64,000 bases of DNA from Bog-793 sp050013835. GTDB lineage: Bacteria; Actinomycetota; Acidimicrobiia; Acidimicrobiales; Bog-793. The notes under the pieces are model-generated. The model did not search any database. It had not been told where the DNA came from and worked only from the letters and a program-made list of their open reading frames with translations. Shown here piece by piece: positions 46,090 through 55,576 of the stretch. The stretch spans positions 82,040 through 146,039 of the forward strand of contig JBEKEM010000008.1 in NCBI GenBank assembly GCA_050013835.1, written 5' to 3'. The position numbers and the translations under genes are program-made. Position 1 is the stretch's first letter; the number at the start of each line of letters is the position of its first letter.

Positions 46090-46848
46090 GTGACACTCCA
46101 CTCACGAGCCAGGTCAGAGCCCCTATCGATCCGCCCAGTCGCTCACTGCAGTTCTCTCGCTAGTGAGAGTTCCAGAGCCGCCATGTCGCACACCACCACG
46201 ACACCCTCGATCCGGCGCAGAGCCTGGGCTAGGCGGTTCGCCGGCATATTGCTCGCTGCGGGCAGCTGCGTCGCGTATTTGGCGGTCCTCCCGGCGACCG
46301 CGCAGGCAGAACAGCGGAGCACAACGGGACCGCTGCGCGCCGCGTCTTTCCTGGCCGGACGGAGCTCCGCTCCGCGCTCCGCCGTCTCGACCTTCTGCTC
46401 ACACCTCCCCGCCTCGAAGGTCTCCTCGGTCGTCGGGACCAAGGTCTCGCTCTTTGAGGCCGTCCTCGAGAAGACCACGCTCGAGTGCATCTATTTCGGC
46501 AAAGTGGCGGCCTCTGCCGCGCACCCGATCGACGAGGTTGTCATCTCGAAGGAGCCTGGTATCCCAGCCTCTCAACTCGCCACCAGAGCCAAGGCTGAGG
46601 CGAGGGTTGCCGCTGAGTCCCCCAAGGGCGTGAAGCTCATCTTCACTTCCCTTCCGTCCGTCGGCTCGACGGCGTTCAGCTGGACCTACACCAAAGCACT
46701 CAACGGCGGGCAGCTCGTCGGCGTCGCGGACAACAAGGGAACCACCGGCTACGGCGTAGCGCTGGGTGGCGCGGCGAAAACCTTCGGTACCGCGGCGGGG
46801 CACGTGCCCGTCGGCGAGCGCCTGCTCGCGCTCGACCTGGCTGCCTGA
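46090..46848 (+). CDS. Secreted protein of unknown function
   Basis: 252 residues. GTG 46090 is chosen because GTAGGAGG lies 6 nt upstream; ATG 46183 would leave a more ordinary signal peptide (RRFAGILLAAGSCVAYLAVL...ATAQA) but has no ribosome site. The mature part carries two Cys (VSTFCSHLPAS and TLECIYFGKV) that may form a disulfide and ends GHVPVGERLLALDLAA. No family recognised. Confidence 0.75.
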   Translation: MTLHSRARSEPLSIRPVAHCSSLASESSRAAMSHTTTTPSIRRRAWARRFAGILLAAGSCVAYLAVLPATAQAEQRSTTGPLRAASFLAGRSSAPRSAVSTFCSHLPASKVSSVVGTKVSLFEAVLEKTTLECIYFGKVAASAAHPIDEVVISKEPGIPASQLATRAKAEARVAAESPKGVKLIFTSLPSVGSTAFSWTYTKALNGGQLVGVADNKGTTGYGVALGGAAKTFGTAAGHVPVGERLLALDLAA

Positions 46849-47042
46849 GCACCGGGCCCGAGGCCTGACGGGCCGGCGCGCTGCGCGGTTATCCCGTTTG
46901 CAGTCTTGACCGCGCGCAAACTTCGGAGGAGCTGCTCGACGACGAGGAGCAGTAGGCTGGTGAAAACCTACAAGCTGCATGAAGCCGGGTTCGACCTTGG
47001 ATTTCGCGCTTTGATGTGCAGGGAATGCAAGGGGTACCAACA

Positions 47043-47246
47043 ATGACTGTCGGTTCTGTGAAGTGGTTCAACGCGGAGAAGGGTTTCGGATTCATCACCC
47101 CCGATGAGGGTGGAGAAGATGTCTTCGTCCACCACTCCGCGATTCAAATGGAGGGTTACCGGGCTCTATCGGAGGGTCAACGAGTCGAGTTCGAAGTCAC
47201 CCAAGGGCAAAAGGGCTTGCAAGCGAGCAATGTCCGATCCGTCTGA
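47043..47246 (+). CDS. csp: Cold-shock domain protein
   Basis: 67 residues: GSVKWFNAEKGFGFITPDEG (RNP1) and EDVFVHHSAI (RNP2), the canonical single-OB-fold CspA protein, an RNA chaperone. ATG 47043 follows AAGGGGTACCAACA. Two small genes follow on the same strand. Confidence 0.96.
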   Translation: MTVGSVKWFNAEKGFGFITPDEGGEDVFVHHSAIQMEGYRALSEGQRVEFEVTQGQKGLQASNVRSV

Positions 47247-47274
47247 ATCGAGGACAACACATCGAGGGCTCTCC

Positions 47275-47403
47275 ATGGCTGAAGATTCGCCGCAAAAGCT
47301 GAGCGCGAAGAAGTCGAACCGGTTGCTGAAGGACAAGCGCGCCAACTACGAGATCGCGCTCGGTCTGAAAGAGCTCCGAGATTCGACGGTGCACCCTGCC
47401 TAG
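47275..47403 (+). CDS. Small basic protein, 42 aa
   Basis: Begins MAEDSPQKLSAKKSNRLLKD, Lys-rich, 28 bp after the cold-shock gene. Could be a small nucleic-acid-associated protein or a chance frame; the ribosome site is weak (ATCGAGGG). Confidence 0.45.
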   Translation: MAEDSPQKLSAKKSNRLLKDKRANYEIALGLKELRDSTVHPA

Positions 47404-47407
47404 GGGG

Positions 47408-47764
47408 AAGGGCAGTCAATCCGAACACGGGCGCGCTAAGAGGCCCCCTCGCGACGAGTCTTTTCGGCCACCGCGAACGCCACGACGCGACACCGATCAG
47501 GACGTCCTCGCGCTGCGCGAAGAGGGTCGCTCCTTCTCGGCAATCGCGCGTCAACTTGGCCTCACGCGGGCAAAAGACGTCTACGCCAGCTTTCACCGCA
47601 CACTGGCGTCTCGTCCTGAGGGCGAGCGGGGAGAGCTCGTGCGTCGTGAACTCGAACGCCTCGCAGTCCTCGAGGTCCGCATCCGGTCGAGGGACGCCAC
47701 ATCACCGGAGAAGTTGGCCCGTCGCCTAGAAGCGCTTGAGCACATGCGCCGAGACCTCCACTAG
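47408..47764 (+). CDS. Helix-turn-helix-like protein with unclear start
   Basis: The frame ending at TAG 47762-47764 reads QDVLALREEGRSFSAIARQL, GLTRAKDVYASFHRTLAS, LVRRELERLAVLEVRIRSRD and PEKLARRLEALEHMRRDLH, with even charge distribution and an HTH-like FSAIARQLGLTRAKDV. No ATG or GTG precedes it in frame; candidate starts are CTG 47396 or a frameshift from the 42-aa frame ending at 47403. I think it is a real gene of the type found in acidimicrobia, but the start is unresolved. Confidence 0.6.
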   Translation, partial: KGSQSEHGRAKRPPRDESFRPPRTPRRDTDQDVLALREEGRSFSAIARQLGLTRAKDVYASFHRTLASRPEGERGELVRRELERLAVLEVRIRSRDATSPEKLARRLEALEHMRRDLH

Positions 47765-48162
47765 GGTCTCGAATCCCTTTGCCACCCTCGACGCATTCGC
47801 TCTCTCGAAGGCATCGACCGGCAGTCATCGAATCGTCGCAATCGGTCTTGTGACCGATGGATGATCAGCGCCGATGTGACCATCACGCCCCTTGGCTGCC
47901 GTTCGCACCGACATATGGAGACGCTCCGCGACCTGATGTCGCCGACTTGTACGTGACGCTCTGGCAGGTCGAGGCCTGCCGCGTTCATCGCGCGTGAACG
48001 GCGGTAAGCTGCGTTTTGTCGACCGGGGACGATCGAGGAGGCCGGCGATTTCTGCGGGTTGGCCTCCGTAACTCGCCGAGCTTCGGCGGTTGGCTCTTTG
48101 CACCGGTTGTTTCATCCGCTCGCATCTCGCGAACGAGAGATCGCACTGAAAGCGGAAGAACC
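47765..48162. other. Upstream region of the sigma factor gene
   Basis: No gene with support; probably the promoter and leader of the sigma factor gene. Confidence 0.45.
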
Positions 48163-49101
48163 GTGGCAAACGTGCGTGTCGAGCGCGACGAGGAGGACCT
48201 CGTCCGGCTGTACCTCCACGACATCGGTCGGTACCCGCTGTTGACTAAGGACGATGAAGCACGCCTCGCCCAGGCAATCGAGGCGCGATCTCAGGCTGGA
48301 CAGGACCTTGTGGCGACGGAGACGACACTCACCGCGCCGCGTCGCCGTGAGCTCAAGAGAATCATTCAGCGCGGGGACGACTCCCAGCGCACCTTCGTCC
48401 AGTCGAACCTCCGCCTCGTGGTTTCCATCGCGAAGAAGTACCAGGCGTCGGGCCTCCCGCTCCTCGACCTCATCCAGGACGGCAACCTCGGCCTGATCCA
48501 CGCGGTCGAGAAGTTCGACTGGCGCAAGGGCTTCAAGTTCTCGACCTACGCGACGTGGTGGATCCGCCAGGCGATCACCCGCGGCATCGCCAACACCGAG
48601 CGCACGATCCGTCTCCCGGTCCATGCCGGCGACCTCGTGAGGCTCGTGCAGAGGGCACAAGGACAACTCCAGGCGAAGCTCGGCCGCTCCGCGACGCTCG
48701 TAGAGCTCGGGATCGAGGTGGGACTGACCGAAGACAAGCTCGCAGAGGTTCTCCGCTACCAGGTTGCACCCTTGTCGCTCTCGGAGCCACTTCGTGAGGA
48801 TGGGGATGCAGAACTCGGTGACGTTGTTGAAGACCGCCTGGCGGAGTCGCCATTTGAAGCCGCCGCGACGGCCCTCCTCCCGGGTGAGATCGGGCACCTT
48901 CTCGCCCCGCTCGACGAGCGCGAGCGGGAGATCCTCCGGCTGCGGTTTGGTCTCGACCGCGGAAAACCACGAACGCTCGAGGAGGTCGGGAAGCACTTCA
49001 ATCTCACCCGCGAACGGATCCGACAGATCGAGGCTCGCGCGATGTGCAAACTTCGTCATCCCACAAGCGACACTGGCGCACGCGGTCTGCTTACGCTCTG
49101 A
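48163..49101 (+). CDS. RNA polymerase sigma-70 factor, group 2 (HrdB/SigB-like)
   Basis: 312 residues from GTG 48163 (GGAAGAA upstream). Region 1.2 (LVRLYLHDIGRYPLLT), region 2 with core binding and -10 recognition (VQSNLRLVVSIAKKYQ; DLIQDGNLGLIHAVEKFDWR; FSTYATWWIRQAI), region 3 and region 4.2 (LEEVGKHFNLTRERIRQIEA). It lacks region 1.1, so it is an alternative, non-essential-type sigma. Confidence 0.95.
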   Translation: MANVRVERDEEDLVRLYLHDIGRYPLLTKDDEARLAQAIEARSQAGQDLVATETTLTAPRRRELKRIIQRGDDSQRTFVQSNLRLVVSIAKKYQASGLPLLDLIQDGNLGLIHAVEKFDWRKGFKFSTYATWWIRQAITRGIANTERTIRLPVHAGDLVRLVQRAQGQLQAKLGRSATLVELGIEVGLTEDKLAEVLRYQVAPLSLSEPLREDGDAELGDVVEDRLAESPFEAAATALLPGEIGHLLAPLDEREREILRLRFGLDRGKPRTLEEVGKHFNLTRERIRQIEARAMCKLRHPTSDTGARGLLTL

Positions 49102-49561
49102 TCGACCTCAAGCACACCCGCCCCTGCGAGAAGCCATCAGCCGAGGGTTGATAGAAGCCGCCGCCACGGAGAAGGCCCGGACATGCACATCGGTGCCGAT
49201 CTTCGCGGAGCCGTTCGAGCAGCCCACGCTCGATCGGGCCAAGAATCTCCAGCTCGACGGCCACTGCTAACAGCTGGGACTCGATCTCCTGCATCTGACG
49301 AATTGCATCGGGGTTGGCATCGCCCAGAGCGCGACACTGGTCGACACGCTTGGCTGCGGCAGCAGCCGTGTCGCTGCCATCGGACGCCAGCCGTTCGATC
49401 TTCTCGACCAGGTGGATCAACAGCCCCCAGGTGGCGATAACTGCTGCCCGCTGGGCGCCGGCATCGTGGCATCGCAGCACCTCACTGACGATCGGACGAA
49501 CATCGGGGTGCCAAACCCGAACCGCTAGTGCTTCGGGGCCTCGCACAGACCAGCGTGCCAA
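49091..49561 (-). pseudogene. HEPN-like domain protein, probably truncated
   Basis: The middle resembles a helical domain: VRPIVSEVLRCHDAGAQRAA, VIATWGLLIHLVEKIERLAS and PIERGLLERLREDRHRCACP. The last matches the HEPN-type RxxRHxxAHP end, but the second His is Cys here and the sequence then loses similarity. An in-frame TGA lies nine codons before the only candidate start (TTG 49561), so the N-terminus is also doubtful. Confidence 0.5.
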
Positions 49562-49669
49562 AGGCGCGCCGTGGCTCGATGCTCAGCTCAAGACCCGTCG
49601 AGGACAGGCCGCCTGAGCGCCACTTGTCTGAGCGACAGTTCTCGACACACCGGTGCGACCCGCCGGTGA

Positions 49670-50521
49670 CTAAGGCAGGCGTGGGCGAATTCGTCCCCGC
49701 TGGAGGCACACGACGATCGTCCCCGGCCCAAGGTGCGCGCCGGCAACCGGACCCATGTAGGCCGTGATGATCTTCTCCGCGGGAAAGATGGGCTCTAACA
49801 GAGCGAGGAACGCGTCGACGTCTTCTGCATCGGCGTGGGTGATGGCGAGTTTGCGGATGGGAAGCGCAGCAGCGACTCTGTCCGCGAGGTAGCGGAGGGA
49901 TCTCGCGCGCGTCCGTTGACGCGACTCACCTTCGATGACGCCGTTTCTCAATTCGACGATCGGTTTGATCGATAGCAACGAGCCAAAAAAGGCCTGCGCG
50001 GAGCCGATGCGGCCACCTCGACGGAGGTATTCGAGAGTATCCAAGGTCCCGAAGGCCTCGAGGCTCGCAATCTCGGTGCTCACCGCGTTACAGAGCAGAT
50101 CGAGGTCGTTGATCTCACGCGCCCATTCTGCGGCGTCCAACGCCAACAACCCCTCGCCCATCGTCCCAGAGCGCGAATCGATGACGCGAACCGTAATGTC
50201 TCCCTTTGCTTCGTTTGCTCCCGAGCACGCGGCCTGAAAGGTGGCAGACAGCGAAGACGAGACCGTCACGCAGCAGACCCCGCTAAAGCCCTCGTCGCGA
50301 GCGCGGATGAAGGCTTGTGTAAACGCGCCAGGAGAGGGTGCAGCCGTCTTGGCGATGGCGCCAGTGGCACGCACGCGGCGCCAGAACTCCTCCGGGGTGG
50401 CCCTGGTGAGATCCTCGGTGCCGAGTCGAACGTCAAGTGGTACCACGTCGATGTTGAATGCAACGAGGAGATCGCTCGGGATGTCGCTCATGCTGTCCGT
50501 TACGACCTTGATACCGGCCAC
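49670..50521 (-). CDS. DegV-family fatty-acid-binding protein
   Basis: 283 residues. VVTDSMSDIPSDLLVAFNID, KTAAPSPGAFTQAF, VSSSLSATFQAA, VIDSRSGTMGEGLL, LEYLRRGGRIGSAQAFFGSL and AYMGPVAGAHLGPGTIVV are the standard DegV motifs. The family binds long-chain fatty acids (FakB role in Firmicutes); in actinobacteria the role is less clear. ATG 50521. Confidence 0.94.
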   Translation of the reverse strand: MAGIKVVTDSMSDIPSDLLVAFNIDVVPLDVRLGTEDLTRATPEEFWRRVRATGAIAKTAAPSPGAFTQAFIRARDEGFSGVCCVTVSSSLSATFQAACSGANEAKGDITVRVIDSRSGTMGEGLLALDAAEWAREINDLDLLCNAVSTEIASLEAFGTLDTLEYLRRGGRIGSAQAFFGSLLSIKPIVELRNGVIEGESRQRTRARSLRYLADRVAAALPIRKLAITHADAEDVDAFLALLEPIFPAEKIITAYMGPVAGAHLGPGTIVVCLQRGRIRPRLP

Positions 50522-51381
50522 CGCTCCCCCCTGCGTTGTGCCTCAGGGCCCTGTCAACACCGGCCCAATCCAGTCCCGCGTTTGCCGGTCGAAAACGGTG
50601 GCGCGATGGTCAGAAGCTACTTGGTCGCTGGCGCCTGGGCCACGGTCCCGGTGGGCTGGTTGGACACGCCGTCGCGGACACCCGAGCTGTGACGACTGCG
50701 CGCTCAACGACGTCTGCCCCAAGTTGATCGATCGCGCCGACAGCGTCCGGGGATGTGAGGCGACCGCGGGAAACCTTCTGGTGGCGCCCACCGGGCTCCG
50801 TGCGGCGACGTTCGGCCAGGAATCGCGTCAATTGGAAGTCTTTGCCACAACATGTTCTCACGCTGGTCGTCTAGCAAGCAACTGTGCCTAGCTGTAAAAC
50901 CCCCAAGACATAAGGAAGAGAGGCCCAAGCCCTACACACCCTGTACACGCTGAGCGTTTGACATCCGCTGTGGCTGTGCATATAGTCAGCCTTCGAATTC
51001 AACTCGAGCTAGCCCATGAAGCGAGCGGCGGCTGCCAGGCATCAGCCTGAGCGAAGTCGGGCACACACCAGTCCGAAGGGACGGCGCTATTCCCGCGAAC
51101 AATCACCAGCAGGAGCGCAACAATGCCACGGCTTCATCTTCAGAACCTGGAGAACAAGGACAGGGCGAGTCGGCAAGCGGCAGCCAACCGTCTCCGGTGC
51201 TATTCGTGTCTGCCTGCTCTGATTCCCTCCGCCGGTGGCCGGTCGGCGCTTCGTGGCGCCGCCGTCGCCCGTCCGCAGTGCCCCCTTGCCCCTGGGGTCT
51301 CGGCGGCGGTTTCGTCCCGGTTTCGTGCTCGGGCGGTTAGCCGGCGGCGGTGTCGCAACTGTCTGCTACTGACCTGCGAGC
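50522..51381. other. Noncoding region with an IS21-end remnant
   Basis: At 50560-50650 the reverse strand resembles the IS21 right end at 25917-25990 (GACCAAGTAGCTTC; TTTTCGACCGGC). 51220-51340 resembles flanks at 52430-52520 and 55000-55110. No gene is supported. Confidence 0.55.
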
Positions 51382-52107
51382 TCAGTACGAATCGTAGTAA
51401 CCGAAGAACGTGCAGGCGGGTTCCGTCGCACCTCCAGCCGAACCTACGTAGGCACCAACACCGACAAAGAGATTCACGAACAGGGTCCCGTTACCGGACT
51501 CGAGCGCGGTCGACCCGTTATTGGGACCATAGAAACCTGGCGAGCCTGGGGAGCCGGCGGCGGTGGCCCCAATCTCCAGGGCGCCGCTGGTGGAGTTGAA
51601 ATCTGCGACCTCGCCAGCCTTCGAGTAGTCATCGAGGGCAGAGTGATTCTGACTCGTCGTGACGTAGGTTTCCGCGTCCACAGTCGTGCCGGAGCTGATG
51701 AAGCACTCGCCAGTCACCGTGAACGGTCCAATAGTCGCGAGCGTGACTATCGCAGGAGTGGTGCTGCTCGCTCCGGCAGTCGTGATTGTCGCGTGGTAAT
51801 TCGTGAACGTCGTGTTGCCTGGGGCGCCTATAGCGCCAGTTTTTCCTATGGCACCTCTGGCGCCAGTTTTGCCTGGGGCACCAGTAGCGCCTACAGCGCC
51901 AGTCTTTCCTGTGACGCCAGTAAATCCACGCGGACCACGCAGACCACGCGGACCACGCGGACCACGCGGGCCCCTCACGATCGTGGCGTGATTCGTCGTT
52001 CGGTGGTTGGTCGTTAGATGGGAACTCGATGCGGAAGCAACACCGATACCGAGCCCTGACAGCGCAGCCGCCGCCAGAACGGCGATCATCATCTTGAACT
52101 TGCTCAT
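51382..52107 (-). CDS. Secreted collagen-like protein
   Basis: 241 residues. Signal peptide FKMMIAVLAAAALSGLGIGV...ASA, a ~20-residue Thr/His-rich spacer, then about 16 Gly-X-Y triplets (GPRGPRGPRGLRGPRG...GAPGKTGARGAIGKTG), and a C-terminal globular domain with two Cys (GECFISSG and PACTFFGYYDSY). A probable surface stalk protein with a trimerising head. Domain order matches the broken gene at 32830-33416. Confidence 0.88.
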   Translation of the reverse strand: MSKFKMMIAVLAAAALSGLGIGVASASSSHLTTNHRTTNHATIVRGPRGPRGPRGLRGPRGFTGVTGKTGAVGATGAPGKTGARGAIGKTGAIGAPGNTTFTNYHATITTAGASSTTPAIVTLATIGPFTVTGECFISSGTTVDAETYVTTSQNHSALDDYSKAGEVADFNSTSGALEIGATAAGSPGSPGFYGPNNGSTALESGNGTLFVNLFVGVGAYVGSAGGATEPACTFFGYYDSY

Positions 52108-52181
52108 GGCCCTCCCTTGCCTTGGGTTCTGTGGGCAACATAACCTCGCCTCCGTAGCGGATCAACAGTGCGAGTTGCCCG

Positions 52182-52373
52182 TTACGTCTTCGCTGCACGA
52201 AGGCGACAGCGGTCGTTCACCGCCGGGCCGACGACGCCGAGCTCACGGGAGAGCTCCTCTACCTTCTCCCCGCAAAGCAGTCGCAGCACCACGTCCATCT
52301 TCCGTCCCGCCGACCACCTGGGCTCCGTGCGGAAGCCCTCGGCTCCTTCGTCGTCCACCGTCATGAGTGCCAT
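52182..52373 (-). pseudogene. Transposase helper (orfA-type) fragment
   Basis: Minus strand: RWSAGRKMDVVLRLLCGEKV, then EELSRELGV, the start of an HTH orfA protein of IS3-like elements. Similarity ends after the second helix. Confidence 0.65.
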
Positions 52374-52526
52374 CTTGGCCCTCCTCTAATAGGTGTCCAA
52401 CGATCCCGGGTGCGCGCCACGGGTCGGTTGCCGGTCGGTGCTCTGCACGCCGCCGTTTCCCGTCGGGCTTCCCGCGGCGGTTTCGCCCCGCTTTGCTGCT
52501 TCGGCCTTTCTCTCCCGGAATGCCTT

Positions 52527-52697
52527 GGCGGAGGTGAGCGGACTCGAACCGCCGACCTCTACATTCCACGCACTGAGCTCAAAAGGGCCATCTCACCGTC
52601 GCAACAGGGGCCCCATTTCACGCGCCCGTCGCGCGCCCGAGCCATCTTTCGAGGGTGCCGCAGAGTCCGCGAATAGCCTCTGACCTGGGAGTTCTTT
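52527..52697 (-). repeat. tRNA-3' element, left half with its own tRNA-like end (R7a)
   Basis: Only here does the left half also carry a full T-arm/acceptor end (CGGCGGTTCGAGTCCGCTCA on the minus strand) preceded by TGTAGAGGTC instead of ACGTGGAAGTC, that is, a tRNA 3' end with a different anticodon-stem side. It shows that the element is two tRNA-3'-headed units in tandem. Confidence 0.8.
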
Positions 52698-52845
52698 GGT
52701 GGAGGTGAGCGGACTCGAACCGCCGACTTCCACGTTGCGAAAATGGATCGTCGCAACTCTGTGAACAGGACTTACGCGAATTCACCTCTTCCCACTTGCG
52801 GCAGCACGCGGCAGATCAGACGCGCCCGTTCGCGCCCGAGATGGG
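52698..52845 (-). repeat. tRNA-3' repeat element, copy R7b
   Basis: Standard right half with the shortest tandem run (GCGGCAGCAC, GCGGCAGATC). Directly follows R7a. Confidence 0.85.
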
Positions 52846-52933
52846 GGACCTTCTTAGGGATTCCTCCCCGCGGGCACGCTCACACACGAAGGGGCGGGTG
52901 GAGCCGGGTGTTGACTCTGTAGCGTCGGCGCCC

Positions 52934-53015
52934 GTGAGCGCCCGCCTCCACGCTGTCTCGATCGACTGCCAGGATGCACGCCAGCTCGCCGACTTCTGGG
53001 CCCGTGCACTGGGGG
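52934..53015 (+). pseudogene. VOC/glyoxalase N-terminal fragment
   Basis: GTG 52934 begins VSARLHAVSIDCQDARQLAD, then FWARALG, the first beta-alpha unit of VOC proteins. Then unrelated DNA and an IS21 end follow. Confidence 0.65.
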
Positions 53016-53065
53016 ATCCGTCCGAGAGGCTGGCAATGGCTACGTGGCGGTTGTGAATGCTGATC

Positions 53066-53150
53066 GAAAACAGGAGCGCGCGCCGGTCGAAAACCGGAGC
53101 ACTATGAGTTCGAAGCTATTTGGTGACTGGAGCTTGGTCCACACCCCCCA
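53066..53150 (-). repeat. IS21 right-end copy, inverted relative to 25917-25990
   Basis: The reverse complement reads GTGGACCAAGCTCCAGTCAC and GACCGGCGCGCGCTCCTG, the same as the end of the 25600-25990 remnant apart from a few bases. Confidence 0.8.
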
Positions 53151-53363
53151 AGCAGGGCAAACCGATAATATGCTGCCCGCGTCCGAACCTCTCGGCGGAC
53201 AAGATGAATCGCAGTTGCTCTGACCTCGACTCGTCATACCGAGATCAACGATTCTCGGACCGACGGCGGAGAGCAGAGGATTACATGGAAGACCCTCATC
53301 GTGTATTGCTTACCAAAGTCCTGGTCGACTGTCCCGATGATGACGTTGCAAAAGGAGACCGAA

Positions 53364-54353
53364 ATGAAGGTACGGCGCTGGTTTTTCGTCTTCGTCCTCG
53401 TCCTGCTGGGCAGCGCCTGGCTTCCACTAACGAGCGCCCAGGCGACTCCCGTTATTGATGACATCGCGAAAGAAGGCAGCCTGACCGCGGCCTGGACGGC
53501 GGAGTACACGGAGACCGCTGCGGTGTCCGTCGCGAGCGACGCGACGAACGGTCCCCTCATCGCCGTGCCCTCAGGTGGCGACGTGTACGCCAAGGAAGGC
53601 AGCCTGTCAGCGGCATGGACCGAGGAGTGGGCCACGGCTTCGAAAGTGGCCATCGCGAGCGATGCCACGAATGGTCCCCTGATCGCCGTGATCGACGCCA
53701 GCGGAAACGTGTGGGCCAAGCAAGGCAGCCTGACGACGCCGTGGGTCGAGGAGTACAGCGGGGCCAGCGACGCGGCCACTGCGGTGTCCGTCGCGAGTGA
53801 TCCCAAGAATGGTCCCCTGATCGTCGTGTTGACATTGGCTGGGAACGTCTACGCCAAGGAAGGCAGTCTGACCGCGGCATTCACGACGGAATACACCGGG
53901 GCCAGTTCTCCGGCGGTGTCCGTGGCGAGCGACGCCACGAACGGTCCCCTCATCGCCGTGCTCAATGACGGCACCGTGTACGCCAAGGAAGGCAGCCTGA
54001 CGGCGGCGTGGCTCGACGAGTACGACACCGCCACCGCGGTATCCGTGGCGAGCGACCCGACGAATGGTTCCCTCATCGCCGTGCTCGCTGGCAGCAACGT
54101 GTACGCCAAGGAAGGCAGCATGACCGGCGCGACGTGGCTCGACGAGTACAACAGCACCAGCCAAGTCGCCGTCGCGAGTGACCCCACGAACGGTCCCCTG
54201 ATCGCCGTCATCGACAGCTCTCACAACGTGTGGGCCAAGGAAGGCAGCATGACCGGCGCGATGTGGACGGAGGAAACCACCGGCGGCCTTGTGTCCGTCG
54301 CGAGTGACGCCACGAACGGTCTCGTGATCGGCGTGTCGCCAGGGGTGGGTTGA
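53364..54353 (+). CDS. Secreted seven-repeat beta-propeller-like protein, subfamily A copy 2
   Basis: 329 residues from ATG 53364 (AAAGGAGACCGAA upstream). Signal peptide FFVFVLVLLGSAWLPLTSAQ, seven repeats of the VASDATNGPLIAV...YAKEGSLTAAW type. The only copy on the plus strand. The central repeats and the ~100 bp before the gene nearly match the copy at 21172-22035, which has lost or lacks one repeat. Confidence 0.88.
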   Translation: MKVRRWFFVFVLVLLGSAWLPLTSAQATPVIDDIAKEGSLTAAWTAEYTETAAVSVASDATNGPLIAVPSGGDVYAKEGSLSAAWTEEWATASKVAIASDATNGPLIAVIDASGNVWAKQGSLTTPWVEEYSGASDAATAVSVASDPKNGPLIVVLTLAGNVYAKEGSLTAAFTTEYTGASSPAVSVASDATNGPLIAVLNDGTVYAKEGSLTAAWLDEYDTATAVSVASDPTNGSLIAVLAGSNVYAKEGSMTGATWLDEYNSTSQVAVASDPTNGPLIAVIDSSHNVWAKEGSMTGAMWTEETTGGLVSVASDATNGLVIGVSPGVG

Positions 54354-54425
54354 CGCTCAGTGGGGGTATTTGGTTGGGCCTCCACAGAGGCCAGCATCGG
54401 TTGACCTAGTTGCATAGACGCATGA

Positions 54426-54462
54426 GCCAACCGAGTATCAGGTCTTCTGACAATCGGTTGGC
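54426..54462 (+). terminator. Hairpin downstream of the plus-strand propeller gene (H6)
   Basis: GCCAACCGAGTATCAG faces CTGACAATCGGTTGGC: outer eight pairs intact, central mismatches. It lies 73 bp after the stop. Confidence 0.6.
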
Positions 54463-54603
54463 GCGTGACTCGGTCAATGGGGCTGAGTGATTATGCCCAG
54501 CTCCAACCGCCAGATCGTTCGGTTAGATGTTGGCAGGCTCAAGGGTGCGCGCAATATCTCGGCGAGTCGACAACTGTGAGTTCACTCGATCGGGAAGTTC
54601 GCC

Positions 54604-54980
54604 ATGGCGGCGCACTTGACTGTGGAGCAACGGCAGATGGCGAGGAAGCTCAGACGTGAGGTTAAGACGTCGCGCGCGACCGCGGTGGAGATCGGCTGCT
54701 CGTTGCGGATCGTGGAACGGGTGACGCAGGGTCCCGGTAAGCGTGAGTCGCAACGAATCGTGTGGTCGCCGAAGCCACAATTCTCGCTCGCCGAGCGCGA
54801 GGAGATGAGCCTCGGCCCGCGCGGGGGCGAGACGGCGCGGGCGATCGCCGGGCGGCGCGGGCGATCGCCGGGCGGCTCGGCCGAGTGACATCGACGATCA
54901 CACGCGAGGTCGCCGCGAACGGCAGCCACGCGCACTACCGGGCGGTGAGGGCGCACCAGAGGGCCTATGAACCGGCGCGC
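54604..54980 (+). pseudogene. IS30-family transposase N-terminal remnant
   Basis: AAHLTVEQRQMARKLRREVK, FSLAEREEMSLG, ETARAIAGR, then in another frame AIAGRLGRVTSTITREVAAN and HYRAVRAHQRAYEPARP. A 20-bp direct duplication (CGCGGGCGATCGCCGGGCGG) causes the frameshift. Truncated after about 120 residues. Confidence 0.8.
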
Positions 54981-55125
54981 CCGGCACTGCCGTCGCTCGT
55001 CGGCAGAGCCCCCCTCCCTTTTCCCCTCGCCCGTCCCCTTGTCCTGCCGCCCCGCCTTCCGCCGTTTCGGGCGTGGCCGTTTCGTGCCTTCTTGTCGCGC
55101 TTGTCTCTCTCTTCCGGAGTTCTTT

Positions 55126-55400
55126 GGTGGAGGTGAGCGGACTCGAACCGCCTATTTCCACGTTGCGAAAATGGATCGTCGCAATCCTGTGAACAGGACT
55201 TACGCGGAGTCACCGCTTCTCGTTTGCGGCAGCACGCGGCACCACGCGGCACCACGCGGCACCACGCGGCAGCACGCGGCAGCACGCGGAATTTCAGACG
55301 CGCCCGTTCGCGCCCGTGACGCGCCCGGAGCAGAGGGCCAATCCATCCCCGTCGCGACACTCAACTCAGCCGCCTGGTCAGCCGCACCGATCCGGCGTTA
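55126..55400 (-). repeat. tRNA-3' repeat element, copy R8
   Basis: T-arm end with one change (AACCGCCTATTTCC on the plus strand); six tandem units (GCGGCAGCAC, three GCGGCACCAC, two GCGGCAGCAC). Confidence 0.85.
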
Positions 55401-55576
55401 AGGGGCGCCTGCTAGGGCATCCGACTCTTTCACCCCCCTGCTTCGCGCCGTACGATGCTCGTACGGGGGCAATTCAGGGTGTGGCGCGGTCGGGCGACGG
55501 CAAAGCGCTCATGACGCTAAATCGGGCTCCCAGGTAGTACCGGAGATCCGAGGAGCCAACCGGAAAGAGGCGAACC

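Noticed and set aside
50640..50891. Cys-rich small protein (CDDCALNDVCPK...)
   Set aside because: The frame starts inside an IS21-end remnant, lacks a start codon and a recognisable fold.
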